Below are positions 49,619 through 61,109 of a stretch of DNA of 64,000 nt, piece by piece. Below the pieces are notes generated by a model that worked only from the letters and a program-made list of their open reading frames with translations, did no database searches and was not told the DNA's origin. The DNA is from Azospirillum lipoferum 4B. Its GTDB lineage: Bacteria > Pseudomonadota > Alphaproteobacteria > Azospirillales > Azospirillaceae. Location: the NCBI RefSeq assembly GCF_000283655.1, contig NC_016585.1:589501-653500 (forward strand), in the 5' to 3' direction. A program made the translations under genes and the position numbers. The stretch's first letter is position 1; each line of letters opens with the position of its first letter.

Positions 49619-49650
49619 GGGGACGGTTCGATTTGGTTCGAATCGTCCCC
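49619..49650 (+). terminator. Hairpin after dctA
   Basis: GGGGACGGTTCGA pairs with TCGAATCGTCCCC (one mismatch) around a six-base loop, about 95 bases past the dctA stop. No T-run follows, so it may be a terminator, a processing site or part of the maeB leader. Confidence 0.5.
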
Positions 49651-49764
49651 TGTCCGTTTGCCGGGGATGGTTGGCGCAACAGTCCGAATGGGCTATAACC
49701 GCCAATCAGGTGAAGTGAACGCAAAGAATTAACTGAAATCTTGTTAACCGGAGGAAGAGACCCG

Positions 49765-52074
<2,310 letters not shown>

Positions 52075-52083
52075 GACGGGGTT

Positions 52084-52161
52084 GCCCCCTCCCTAGCCCT
52101 CCGCCGCTCTGCCACTCAACTCCCTCTCCCACCGCAGGTGGGGGAGGGTTGGGGAGGGGGC
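52084..52161. repeat. GC-rich palindromic element after maeB
   Basis: The left arm (52084-52102, GCCCCCTCCCTAGCCCTCC) is matched by an inverted right arm (52143-52161, one or two mismatches). The arms closely resemble those of the element at 28701-28825, while the internal sequence differs and is shorter. It may act as a maeB terminator. Confidence 0.7.
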
Positions 52162-52239
52162 AAGCGCAGCGCCATATCCCTTCCACCGCACCCAATTCGT
52201 GCTATCCCTTACCCGTGGCCAACGAAACCGGCACGGGGT

Positions 52240-54243
52240 ATGAGCAACAAGCGCAAATCCGGCAATTCTGCCGCTGCCACCGCCGCTGCGCTGGTGGGAC
52301 AAGCCGTGCCGCTGCATCAGGCAGGCCGCTTGGCCGACGCCGAAGCTCTCTATCGCCAAGCAATCGCCGCCCAGCCGCGCCATCCCGACGCGCTCCATCT
52401 GTTGGGCATGATCGCCTGCCAGACCGGCCGTCTCAAAGAGGCCGCCGACCTGATCGGACAGGCGGTGGCGGCCAAGCGCGACGTTCCCGATTACCACGCC
52501 AACCTCGCCTATTCCCTCCAGGCGCTCGGCCGCTCCGCCGAGGCGGAACGCGCTGCCCGCAACGCCCTGCGCTTGCGCAACCCGTTTCCCGAAGCCGCCA
52601 ACACGCTCGGCAATGCCCTGAACGCCCAGGGAAAGGCGGAGGAGGCGGCCACCGCCTACCGTGCGGCCCTGCGCGCCCGTCCCGATTATGCGGAGGCTGA
52701 GGGCAACCTCGGCTCCGTTCTGCGCAGCCTGGGCCGCTCGGCGGAGGCGGAACCGTTGCTGCGCCACGCGCTGGCAACCAACCCGACGCTGACCGAGGCG
52801 CGCGCCGCTCTGGGGCTCGCTCTGCTCGACCTCGGCCGTGCCGAGGAGGGGGAGGCGGCGTTGCGCGCCGTATTGGCCCGCCGGCCCGATCACGCCCCCG
52901 CGGCGTTGGCGCTGGCCGGCTCCCTCCAGCGGCACAGTGAGAATGCCGAGCCCGCCTACCGGCGCTATCTGGCGCTGGAACCGGCGGATGCCGAGGCCTG
53001 GAACGCCTTCGGTCTCGCCCTGCAGAGCACCGACCGCATCGATGCCGCGGCGGAGGCCTTCGCCCGCGCGCTGCGGCTGGACCCGACAATGGCGGAGGCG
53101 ATGACCAACCTCGGCACCGTCCGCCGCCTGCAGGGCCGGACGGGGGAGTCCGCCGATCTGCAGCGCAGTGCGCTGGGCCTGCGCTCCGGCTATGCCGCCG
53201 CCCACACCAATCTGGCACTCGCGCTTCAGGATTTGGGCGACGAGGATGGGGCGGAGCAGGAGTTCACCCGCGCACTCGACGCCGATCCGGCGCAGGCGCT
53301 CGCCCGCTTCAACCGCGCCATCCTGCGCCTGCGCCAGGGACGGCTGGCCGAGGGGTGGGAGGATTATGCCGCCCGCTTCGACTCCGGCAGGCTGCGGCCC
53401 AAGCGGCCGTTGGACATCCCGGAATGGGAGGGCGACGATCTCGCCGGCCGCCGCCTTCTGCTGTGGGCGGAGCAGGGTCTGGGCGACGAGCTCATGTTCG
53501 GCGCCCTGCTGCCGCAGGCCATCGCCCGCTATCCCGACCTGATCGTCGAATGCGAACCACGGCTGATCTCGCTGTTCCAGCGCTCCTTTCCCGGCACCAC
53601 CATCCGAGCCCCGACGCGCCGGCCGACCGATGCCGACTGCCATCTGCCCTTCGGTTCGCTGCCGCGGCTGATGTGGAGGACGGCGCCCGTCCCGACGCCT
53701 CCCGCCGGTTGGCTGAAGCCGGATCCGGAGCGGGTGGCGGCATGGCGGCAGCGTCTGGATGCACTCGGCCCCGGTCTGGCGGTCGGCATCGCCTGGACCA
53801 GCAAGCGCATCACCACCGAACGCCGTCAGTCCTACACGGAGCTGGAAGACTGGCTTCCTTTGCTGCGCCTTCCCGGCCTGCACCCGATCAGCCTGCAATA
53901 TGACGGGCGCGAGGAGGAGATTGCGGCGGTCGAGGACCGCTTCGGCCTGCGCATCCACCGCTGGCCCGACCTGGACCAGATCGGCGACCTTGAGAACACG
54001 GCGGCCCTGATGGCGAATTTGGATCTGGCGGTCACCGTCGCGTCTTCCGCGGGAGAGATGGCGGCGGCGCTCGGCGTGCCGGTCTGGCGGCTCGGCCGGC
54101 GGGACTGGACTCAACTGGGCACCGCGGTGCGTCCGTGGTTCCCGACCATGCGCTGCATCCACCCCCAGGGCGGCACCGGCATCGCCGAAGCCATTCCCCA
54201 GGCAGCGCAACTGGTTGCCAGACTTTCCGCAGGTGCTCTGTGA
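52240..54243 (+). CDS. TPR-repeat glycosyltransferase-like protein
   Basis: 667 residues. Residues ~15-375 are about ten tetratricopeptide repeats (first: HQAGRLADAEALYRQAIAAQPRHPDALHLLG). Residues ~395-660 are the GT-B-like C-domain shared with two other proteins here: IPEWEGDDLAGRRLLLWAEQGLGDELMFGALLP, LAVGIAWTSKRITTERRQSYTELEDW and LDLAVTVASSAGEMAAALGVPVWRLG. This architecture fits FlmG-type flagellin glycosyltransferases or other O-glycosylating enzymes. The next gene starts inside its stop codon (GTGA), and pseG lies downstream. The acceptor protein is not known. Confidence 0.8.
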   Translation: MSNKRKSGNSAAATAAALVGQAVPLHQAGRLADAEALYRQAIAAQPRHPDALHLLGMIACQTGRLKEAADLIGQAVAAKRDVPDYHANLAYSLQALGRSAEAERAARNALRLRNPFPEAANTLGNALNAQGKAEEAATAYRAALRARPDYAEAEGNLGSVLRSLGRSAEAEPLLRHALATNPTLTEARAALGLALLDLGRAEEGEAALRAVLARRPDHAPAALALAGSLQRHSENAEPAYRRYLALEPADAEAWNAFGLALQSTDRIDAAAEAFARALRLDPTMAEAMTNLGTVRRLQGRTGESADLQRSALGLRSGYAAAHTNLALALQDLGDEDGAEQEFTRALDADPAQALARFNRAILRLRQGRLAEGWEDYAARFDSGRLRPKRPLDIPEWEGDDLAGRRLLLWAEQGLGDELMFGALLPQAIARYPDLIVECEPRLISLFQRSFPGTTIRAPTRRPTDADCHLPFGSLPRLMWRTAPVPTPPAGWLKPDPERVAAWRQRLDALGPGLAVGIAWTSKRITTERRQSYTELEDWLPLLRLPGLHPISLQYDGREEEIAAVEDRFGLRIHRWPDLDQIGDLENTAALMANLDLAVTVASSAGEMAAALGVPVWRLGRRDWTQLGTAVRPWFPTMRCIHPQGGTGIAEAIPQAAQLVARLSAGAL

Positions 54244-57200
54244 GCGTCATCGACCGGTTCACCGAAGCGCTTCGTCACCATCAGGCGGGCGCCCTGGCAG
54301 ATGCCGAACCGCTGTATCGGCAGGTTCTCGATGCGGATCCGCTTCATGCGGATGCCCTGCATCTGCTCGGCGTCCTCCACCACCAGCTCAATAAAAATGA
54401 ACAAGCCATTGCCCTGATTGATAAAGCTGTCGGGCTTGCTCCGCAGGTCGCAGACTACCACGCCAACCGCGGCATCGTCCTGCAACGGCTGGGCCGGCTG
54501 GTCGAGGCGGAGGCGGCACAGCGACGGGCGTTGGAGCGCGACCCCGGCCATGTCGGCGCTCATTTCAATCTTGGACTGGTGCTGGCGGCACAGGACCGCT
54601 TGGCGGAGGCGTCTTTCCAGTATGCGGAGGCCGCCCGCCTGTCACCCGGCCTGGCCGATGCCCACCTGAACCTTGGCGCCGCCCTGCAGGGGCTTGGCCG
54701 GGCGGAAGAGGCGCTCGAAGCCCACGCGAAGGCGGCGGAGTTGCTGCCCGGCGATCCACGCCCCTGGACCAACCGCGCGGTCAGCCTGCGTCATCTCGGA
54801 CGGATGGCGGAAGCGGCCGACGCGTTGCGCATGGCGGCAGCACTGGGCGGCAGCGCCAACGACCCCGCAACATTGTCGGCCCTGGCCGCTGCGCTCCACG
54901 CCGCAGGACGGATGGAGGAAGCCGCCGAGCGCTACGCCGACACGCTGCGAATCGATCCACGAAATGCGTTCTGCCTCAATGGCCTGGGCCTCTGTCTTAA
55001 GGTTCTTGGGCAACTGGAGGATGCGGCCACCTGCTTCGATGCGGCGACCGCCATCGAGCCTAACCATGCGGAAGCTCTGGACAATCACGGCAGCATCCGC
55101 ACCGCCCAAGGCCGATATGCGGAGGCCGAGGCACTGCACCGGCAGGCGCTCGGCCACCGCCCGGATTTCGCCGGAGCGTGGAACAATCTGGGCAATGCCC
55201 GCCACGCCGCGGGCCGGACGGGAGACGCGTGGCGGGCATGGCATGCCGCCCTTGCGCTCGACCCCGCCCTAGCCGAGACCCACACCAATCTCGGCAACGC
55301 CCTGCGCAACGCCGAGCGCTTCGCCGAGGCCGAACGGTCACAGCGCCGGGCCATCCTCCTCGCTCCGCTGGAGGCGCGGGCCCGCAACAATCTGGGCCAT
55401 TTGCGCCAGGGCCGGCACGACCATGCCGGGGCGGCGGTCTACTATCGCAGCGCGCTGGCGCTGGATCCCGCCTATGGCGAGGCCTGGAGCAATCTGGGGC
55501 TGGCACGCCAGCGGCTTGGCGATACCACCGGGGCGGAGCGCTGCTACGACCGCGCCTTGTGCCTGCGCCCGGACCTTTCCCTCTCCCACTTCAACAAGGG
55601 CCTGCTGCGGCTGGAGGCCGGTGACCTCGACCGCGGCTGGCCCGGCTATGCCTGGCGCTTCGGCTCGGGGCAGATCGGGCAGGGACGCCAGCCCCGTGCC
55701 CAGCCCTGGCGCGGGGAGGATCTGACCGGCCGCCGCCTGATGATCTGGGGGGAGCAGGGTGTGGGCGACACCATCCTCTTCTCCGCCCTCTGCTCCGAGT
55801 TGGCCGGCCGCGCCGTCTCCACCATCCTGGAGGTCGACCGCCGGCTGGTGCCACTGTTCGCGCGGTCCTTCCCGACCCTCAGGGTGAGAGCGGAGGTGTT
55901 GGATGGGCAGGGGCGCGAGGCGATGGCGATCCCGGATTACGACCGCCATGTGCCGATAGGCTCCCTGCCGCGGGTCCTGCGCCGCCGGCTGGCCGATTTC
56001 CCGCCGCGCCCATCCTGGCTGGTCCCCGATTCAGCCCTGGCCGAACGATGGCGCGCACGGCTGGCGGCGCTCGGACCCGGCCTGCGGGTGGGCATCGGCT
56101 GGCGCAGCCAGATGATGACGTCCGAGCGCAGCACCGCCTATCTGCCGCTCGACGCCTGGGCGCCGCTGTTCGCGCTGCCCGGCATCCAGTGGGTGGTGCT
56201 GCAATATGGCGAGGTGGAGGACGAGGTCCGGCAGGCCGAGCAGCGCTTCGGCATCCGCCTGCACCGCTGGGACGATTTGGACCGCAAGGACGATTTCGAC
56301 GGCGTGGCTGCACTGATCGCCGGGCTGGATCTCGTCATCTCACCGGCGATGTCGGTGGGCGAACTTGCCGGTGCGCTCGGCGCGCCGGTCTGGCGCTTCG
56401 GCGGCCGCGATTGGACGCAGCTGGGGGCGGGGGTGCGTCCCTGGTATCCATCGATGCGCCTGTTCCAACCCCGGCCCGGCGAACCGCTGTCGGCAACGCT
56501 GGAGGATATGGCCCGCTGCCTGAAAAGTCCGGCTCCCAAAGCCGACCCTCCTTCAGGAGCTGGTTCAGGAAACTCCAGCAAAGCATTATCGGAGAAAGCA
56601 GTTTCCCTGCATCGACAGGGTCGGTTGGTTGAGGCCGCCGCCCTCCACCGCAAGGCGGTTGCCGCCGACCCGCTGCGTCCGCCGGGCTGGACCAATGGCG
56701 GCCTTACCCTGCTGGGATTGGGTCAAGCGCAGTCCGCCATCCACTGGCATCGGCGGGCACTTGCGCTGCACCCGGCCTTCACGGAGGCAATGGGAAATCT
56801 CGGCGTCGCCCTCCAGGCCGGCGGCGCGGCGGTGGATGCCGCGACCCTGCACCGCCGTGCCGTCCGGCTGCGTCCACAGATTGCCGAAAGCTGGGGCAAC
56901 CTCGCCGCCGCCCTGCTCGCCGACCGGCGCTATGGCGAGGTGGAGGCGGCCTGCAGCCGTGCCGCGGCGCTCTCGCCGGCCCTCGCCGGGGTGCTCACCA
57001 CGGCCGCCGCCGCGCTGAAGGGGCAGGGACGCTTCGCCGCCGCCGCCCGCCACAGCCGCAGGGCGCTGCGCATCCTCCCGGTGTCGGCCAAGGGCTGGTC
57101 GAATTTGGGGATGGCCCTGGCCGGGCTCGGACGGTGGAGCGAGTCCCTGCACGCCCACCGCCGCGCCGCGGCTCTCGCCCCCGCTCTGCCGGACATCCTG

Positions 57201-58256
57201 CTCAACCATGGCCATACGGCGCTGATGCGGGGCGAGCGCAGGCTCGCCCGCGCCTGCGCCGAACGGACCCTGAGACTCGCGCCCGGCCGGGGGGAGGCGC
57301 GCATGAACCGCGCCCTGCTGCGGCTTGCCGAAGGCGACATCGTCGGCGGTTGGGAGGATTACGCCCACCGCTTTGCCGCCGGCGACGCCGTGCCTCGCCG
57401 CTTCGGCATCCCCGAATGGCAGGGAGAGGATCTGGCGGGCCGCAGCATCCTGGTGTGGGGTGAACAGGGGCTGGGCGACGAAATCCTGTTCGGAACCGTG
57501 CTGCCCGATCTGGTCCGCCGGGCCGGGCGGGTGATCGTCGAGTGCGACCCGCGCCTGACCGGCCTGTTCGCCCGTGCCCTGCCGGGGGCCGAGGTGCGGG
57601 CGCCGACGCCGGATCATCGGATCGGCCTGCAGGACGCCGATGTCCACGCCCCGATGGGCACGGTCGCCGCCCGGCTGCGGCCCGGCCTGCGGCACTTCCC
57701 GGCAACCTCCCCATTCCTGACGCCCGACCCGACATCGACCGCTGCGTGGCGTGCGCGGCTGGCCGCCCTTGGTCCTGGCCTGAGGGTGGGCGTCTGCTGG
57801 CGCAGCAGCCGCATGACGGCGGACCGCGCCGCCGCCTACAGCCGCATCGCCCAGTGGGGACCGCTCCTCACCGTGCCCGGCATCGCCTTCGTCAGCCTTC
57901 AGTATGACGAGCATGCGGCGGAGCGGGCGGAAGCCCTGCGGCTTTTCGGCACGACCCTGCATCACTGGCCCGACCTCGACCAGCGCAACGACCTGGAGGG
58001 GGTTGCGGCGCTGATGACCGCCCTCGACCTCGTCGTCACCGCGCCCACCGCCGTGGGGGAACTCGCCGCCGCGCTGGGCGTTCCGGTCTGGCGGATCGGC
58101 GTGGGGGCCGATGACTGGTCGTCCCTGGGAACGGCGGTCAGGCCGTGGTTTCCGTCCATGGCGCCGGTCGGCGATCCCGCCGGCCATGACGCCACTCTAT
58201 CCATGGTGGCATGGCGCCTTCGCCGACTGGCCGATGCCCATGGCGCCGCGACCTGA
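54240..58256 (+). CDS. Double-unit TPR-glycosyltransferase-like protein (internal duplication)
   Basis: 1338 residues, GTG start overlapping the previous stop by four bases. Unit 1 (1-~760): about twelve TPRs, then a GT-B-like domain with WRGEDLTGRRLMIWGEQGVGDTILFSAL near residue 490. A Pro/Gly/Ser-rich linker (~762-783) follows. Unit 2 (~784-1338): about seven TPRs and a second GT-like domain with WQGEDLAGRSILVWGEQGLGDEILFGTVLP near 1060. Each unit also has LGPGLRVGxxWRSxxMTxxR and LDLVxxxxxxVGELAxALGxPVWR. The two units are homologous to each other and to the preceding protein, so tandem duplication and fusion is the simplest history. Confidence 0.82.
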   Translation: MSVIDRFTEALRHHQAGALADAEPLYRQVLDADPLHADALHLLGVLHHQLNKNEQAIALIDKAVGLAPQVADYHANRGIVLQRLGRLVEAEAAQRRALERDPGHVGAHFNLGLVLAAQDRLAEASFQYAEAARLSPGLADAHLNLGAALQGLGRAEEALEAHAKAAELLPGDPRPWTNRAVSLRHLGRMAEAADALRMAAALGGSANDPATLSALAAALHAAGRMEEAAERYADTLRIDPRNAFCLNGLGLCLKVLGQLEDAATCFDAATAIEPNHAEALDNHGSIRTAQGRYAEAEALHRQALGHRPDFAGAWNNLGNARHAAGRTGDAWRAWHAALALDPALAETHTNLGNALRNAERFAEAERSQRRAILLAPLEARARNNLGHLRQGRHDHAGAAVYYRSALALDPAYGEAWSNLGLARQRLGDTTGAERCYDRALCLRPDLSLSHFNKGLLRLEAGDLDRGWPGYAWRFGSGQIGQGRQPRAQPWRGEDLTGRRLMIWGEQGVGDTILFSALCSELAGRAVSTILEVDRRLVPLFARSFPTLRVRAEVLDGQGREAMAIPDYDRHVPIGSLPRVLRRRLADFPPRPSWLVPDSALAERWRARLAALGPGLRVGIGWRSQMMTSERSTAYLPLDAWAPLFALPGIQWVVLQYGEVEDEVRQAEQRFGIRLHRWDDLDRKDDFDGVAALIAGLDLVISPAMSVGELAGALGAPVWRFGGRDWTQLGAGVRPWYPSMRLFQPRPGEPLSATLEDMARCLKSPAPKADPPSGAGSGNSSKALSEKAVSLHRQGRLVEAAALHRKAVAADPLRPPGWTNGGLTLLGLGQAQSAIHWHRRALALHPAFTEAMGNLGVALQAGGAAVDAATLHRRAVRLRPQIAESWGNLAAALLADRRYGEVEAACSRAAALSPALAGVLTTAAAALKGQGRFAAAARHSRRALRILPVSAKGWSNLGMALAGLGRWSESLHAHRRAAALAPALPDILLNHGHTALMRGERRLARACAERTLRLAPGRGEARMNRALLRLAEGDIVGGWEDYAHRFAAGDAVPRRFGIPEWQGEDLAGRSILVWGEQGLGDEILFGTVLPDLVRRAGRVIVECDPRLTGLFARALPGAEVRAPTPDHRIGLQDADVHAPMGTVAARLRPGLRHFPATSPFLTPDPTSTAAWRARLAALGPGLRVGVCWRSSRMTADRAAAYSRIAQWGPLLTVPGIAFVSLQYDEHAAERAEALRLFGTTLHHWPDLDQRNDLEGVAALMTALDLVVTAPTAVGELAAALGVPVWRIGVGADDWSSLGTAVRPWFPSMAPVGDPAGHDATLSMVAWRLRRLADAHGAAT

Positions 58257-58425
58257 CCATCCGAGAGGACGCGTCGGCGCGATTCCGCATTGCGATTCCC
58301 GTTCGCGCCCTTTATCGACTATGGCCGCCGGGTCCCGCGCAGGGTGGATGACCGGGCGCCCGCGCCGTCGTAAGCTGCATCGTCGGCAGGCCGGCATCAG
58401 CGGGGCTTGAGGGAAAGGACGGTCG

Positions 58426-59151
58426 GTGCGGTCTGAGGACGCTCTTGCCAACATAGACGTCGCGGTGCTCGCCGGCGGGCTGGGCACGCGCATCCGGGGC
58501 GTTCTGGGCGATACGCCGAAGGTTCTGGCCCCCATCGCGGGCCGCGCCTTCCTCGGCCATCTGCTCGATTATTTGTCTACATACGGATCGCGCCGCGTGG
58601 TGCTGTGCCTCGGCCATCTGGCCGACCGGGTGACCGCCTGGCTCGCCCGCGGCGACTCGGCCGGCACCATCGACGTGGTCTGCCAGATCGAGCCGCGGCC
58701 GCTGGGCACCGCCGGGGCGCTGGGTTATGTCCGCAAGGAACTGCGCAGCAGCACCATCCTGGTGGTGAACGGCGATACCTTCCTGGATGCCGATCTGCGC
58801 GCCTTCGTCGCCTCGCACCGCCTGTCGGGGGCGGAGGCGTCGGTCCTGTGCGTGACGGTGGAGGATGCCTCCCGCTTCGTGCGGGTGGAGATCGGGCCGG
58901 ACAGCCGTATCCGCAGCTTCCCGGCGAAGGCCGCGGGGGCCGGCACCATCAATGCCGGGGTCTACCTGTTCTCCGCCGCCTTCCTCGACCGCTTCATCGC
59001 GGCGGGGGCGGTCTCGCTGGAACGCGACGTGCTGGAGAAGCTGCCGCCCGGCACGCTGAACGCCCATGTCGCCAAGGCCCGCTTCCTCGACATCGGCACG
59101 CCGGAAAGCCTCGCCACCGCCGCCAGCGTCATCGCCGGCCGGGAAACCTGA
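58426..59151 (+). CDS. Sugar-1-phosphate nucleotidyltransferase (HddC-like)
   Basis: 241 residues. The nucleotidyltransferase signature AVLAGGLGTRIRGVLGDTPKVLAPI, a PLGTAGAL segment, the metal-binding VVNGDTFLD and TINAGVYLFSAAFLD are present. It is closest in pattern to D-glycero-D-manno-heptose-1-phosphate guanylyltransferase and short NDP-sugar pyrophosphorylases, making an activated sugar from NTP and sugar-1-phosphate. Start is GTG after a GGAAAGGA stretch. Position between TPR-glycosyltransferases and pseG supports a role in making their donor sugar. Nucleotide and sugar specificity are not decided. Confidence 0.8.
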   Translation: MRSEDALANIDVAVLAGGLGTRIRGVLGDTPKVLAPIAGRAFLGHLLDYLSTYGSRRVVLCLGHLADRVTAWLARGDSAGTIDVVCQIEPRPLGTAGALGYVRKELRSSTILVVNGDTFLDADLRAFVASHRLSGAEASVLCVTVEDASRFVRVEIGPDSRIRSFPAKAAGAGTINAGVYLFSAAFLDRFIAAGAVSLERDVLEKLPPGTLNAHVAKARFLDIGTPESLATAASVIAGRET

Positions 59152-59297
59152 GGCCGGGAAGCCCGACAGCCGCTGTTTCCCCCTGCTTGCTGCGCGGTCT
59201 GTCGCTGGACAGGCGCAAAGTGCCGGGCCAAGATGCTGGCGACTCGACACCACGCGCCGCGGATGACCTGCCGCGCCGACTCTTCCGGACCAGTGCC

Positions 59298-60401
59298 ATG
59301 GCCGTCATCCTCATCCGAGCCGACGCTTCGCCCACCATCGGCACCGGCCATGTCATGCGTTGCCTCGCCGTTGCCGAGGCTCTGCGCGACCAGGGCCACG
59401 AGACGCTGTTCGCCGCCGTGGAATCCACCCCGGCCATCGACCGCCGCCTGTCGGCGGACGGCTTCCGCCATGTCTCCATCGCCGGCCCGGTGGGGGAGGC
59501 GGCGGATTTGGCCGCCACCCGCTCTCTGCTGCGGCGGGAGCATGGCAGCGCCGTGATGCTGGACGGCTACCGTTTCGGCGAGGCCTATCGCGCCGGATTG
59601 CAGGCGGCGGGCGCGCGGGTGCTGGCCTGGGACGACCTGGGCGACGGCACCCCGCTGCATGCCGACCTCGTCGTCAATGCCGCGCCGCAGGCGTCGGCGC
59701 TGCCCTATGAGGCGATGGCGCCGGGTGCACTTCTGCTGCTCGGACCCGGCTATGCCCCGCTGCGGCGGGAGGTGCGTCTGGCCGCCCGCGAACCGCTGCG
59801 GAGCATCGCCGAACGGCCCGTCCTGCTGGTGACCTTCGGTGGCTCCGACCCGCTGGGGCTGACCGGTCCGGTGGTGGAGGCGTTGGCCGCGGCCCGGCCG
59901 GACGGCTGCCGGATCGTCGCGGTCGTCGGCGGCAGCAACCCGCGCGCGACGGAGCTGGCGGCACTCGCCGACCGTCTCGGCCCCGACGTGGTGGTGGAGA
60001 TCGATTGCCCACGCATGGGCGCGCTGATGGCCGACAGCGGGCTCGCCGTTTCGGCCGGCGGCGGCACCATGGGGGAACTGGCCGCATTGGCGGTGCCGAC
60101 CCTGCTGGTGGTCACCGCCGACAATCAGGCGATGGCAAGCGGCGATGCCGCGGACCTCGGCTGGAGCGAGGCGGTGGATGCCCGCGGCGGCGATCCGGCC
60201 AGCGCGGGGAGGATCATTGCCGAGCGGGCGCTCGCTCTATGGGCCGACGGCACGCGGCGGCAACGGATGCAGGATGCCGCCGCTGCGCTGCCGCTGGACG
60301 GGGAAGGGGCGGTGCGCATCGCCCATGCCCTGACCGGACCGGCGCCCTCGCTCTCATCCCCGGCCGGCAGCGCCGTCCGGCGGCGGGCGGCGCTGGCCTG
60401 A
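59298..60401 (+). CDS. pseG: PseG-like UDP-sugar hydrolase (pseudaminic acid pathway)
   Basis: 367 residues. The N-terminus ILIRADASPTIGTGHVMRCLAVAEALRDQGHE is the PseG signature. A GT-B-like second domain has LLVTFGGSDPLGLT and ADSGLAVSAGGGTMGELAALAVPTLLVV. PseG removes UDP from the 2,4-diacetamido-trideoxy-altrose intermediate, step four of CMP-pseudaminic acid synthesis, a common flagellin glycan. The other pse genes are not inside the window. The operon with glycosyltransferase and nucleotidyltransferase genes supports a glycosylation island. The last ~20 residues are Ala/Arg-rich and atypical. Confidence 0.82.
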   Translation: MAVILIRADASPTIGTGHVMRCLAVAEALRDQGHETLFAAVESTPAIDRRLSADGFRHVSIAGPVGEAADLAATRSLLRREHGSAVMLDGYRFGEAYRAGLQAAGARVLAWDDLGDGTPLHADLVVNAAPQASALPYEAMAPGALLLLGPGYAPLRREVRLAAREPLRSIAERPVLLVTFGGSDPLGLTGPVVEALAAARPDGCRIVAVVGGSNPRATELAALADRLGPDVVVEIDCPRMGALMADSGLAVSAGGGTMGELAALAVPTLLVVTADNQAMASGDAADLGWSEAVDARGGDPASAGRIIAERALALWADGTRRQRMQDAAAALPLDGEGAVRIAHALTGPAPSLSSPAGSAVRRRAALA

Positions 60402-60419
60402 GCCTTCCCCCTCACGCCG

Positions 60420-60929
60420 TCAGCTGACCACGCGCCAAGTGCCGTCACCCTGTTGACAGGCGGTGCCGAAGCCCTGCTGGGTACGGCCCTGGACGACGAT
60501 TGTGGTCTGATACTCGCGGCAGAGCTGGCCCTGCGGCCCGGTGCCCTCGCGCACCGGCGTGTAGCTGCCGTAATTGCCGGTATCCGGATTGTTCCAGCGC
60601 ACGGTGCTGCCGGTCGGCGCGCTGTAGGCATTGACCGCCGCCTGCTGGGCATAGGTCTGGTCGGCGCGGTCGAGCGAGGCGCCCGCAGCACTGCCCAGCG
60701 CCGCACCCAGCAGCGTGCCGACACCGACCGCCACCAGCTTGCCGCTGCCGCCGCCGAAGCGCGAGCCGGCCAGACCGCCGACCACGCCGCCCAGCACGGT
60801 GCCGGCCGTCTGCTTGTTGGCGCTGACGCCGCCATAGGAGTCGCCGTAGCCGGGCTGGGCACAGCCGGCAAGCGGGGCCGCGAGCAGGCTGGCGGACAGC
60901 GCGGCGGCGAGGAAGGGGCTGGCTTTCAT
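60420..60929 (-). CDS. Glycine-zipper lipoprotein (17-kDa surface antigen type)
   Basis: 169 residues. A lipoprotein signal ends in the lipobox LAGC with C23. The glycine-zipper segment (TVLGGVVGGLAGSRFGGGSGKLVAVGVGTLLGAALGSAAGASLDRAD) and the C-terminal CREYQTTIVVQGRTQQGFGTACQQGDGTWRVV segment match the Rickettsia 17-kDa surface antigen family. It should be a lipid-anchored outer-membrane protein. It converges on pseG (18 bases between stops) and diverges from the acyl-CoA synthetase gene. Confidence 0.88.
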   Translation of the reverse strand: MKASPFLAAALSASLLAAPLAGCAQPGYGDSYGGVSANKQTAGTVLGGVVGGLAGSRFGGGSGKLVAVGVGTLLGAALGSAAGASLDRADQTYAQQAAVNAYSAPTGSTVRWNNPDTGNYGSYTPVREGTGPQGQLCREYQTTIVVQGRTQQGFGTACQQGDGTWRVVS

Positions 60930-61109
60930 GGTGGCTCTCGTCCTGTTGGGTCCTGTTCGGATCGGCACGAAACCGTTCGTTCCTGACGCCATCAACATGG
61001 CTGACCCGCATCTTATTCCCGGCGCGTGACGCGGTGCCTCGCTTGCCCCTATGATCGGGCCAACGATTCCGCAAAGGAATCGACGACAAACCCTTGGGAG
61101 GGAACGAAC

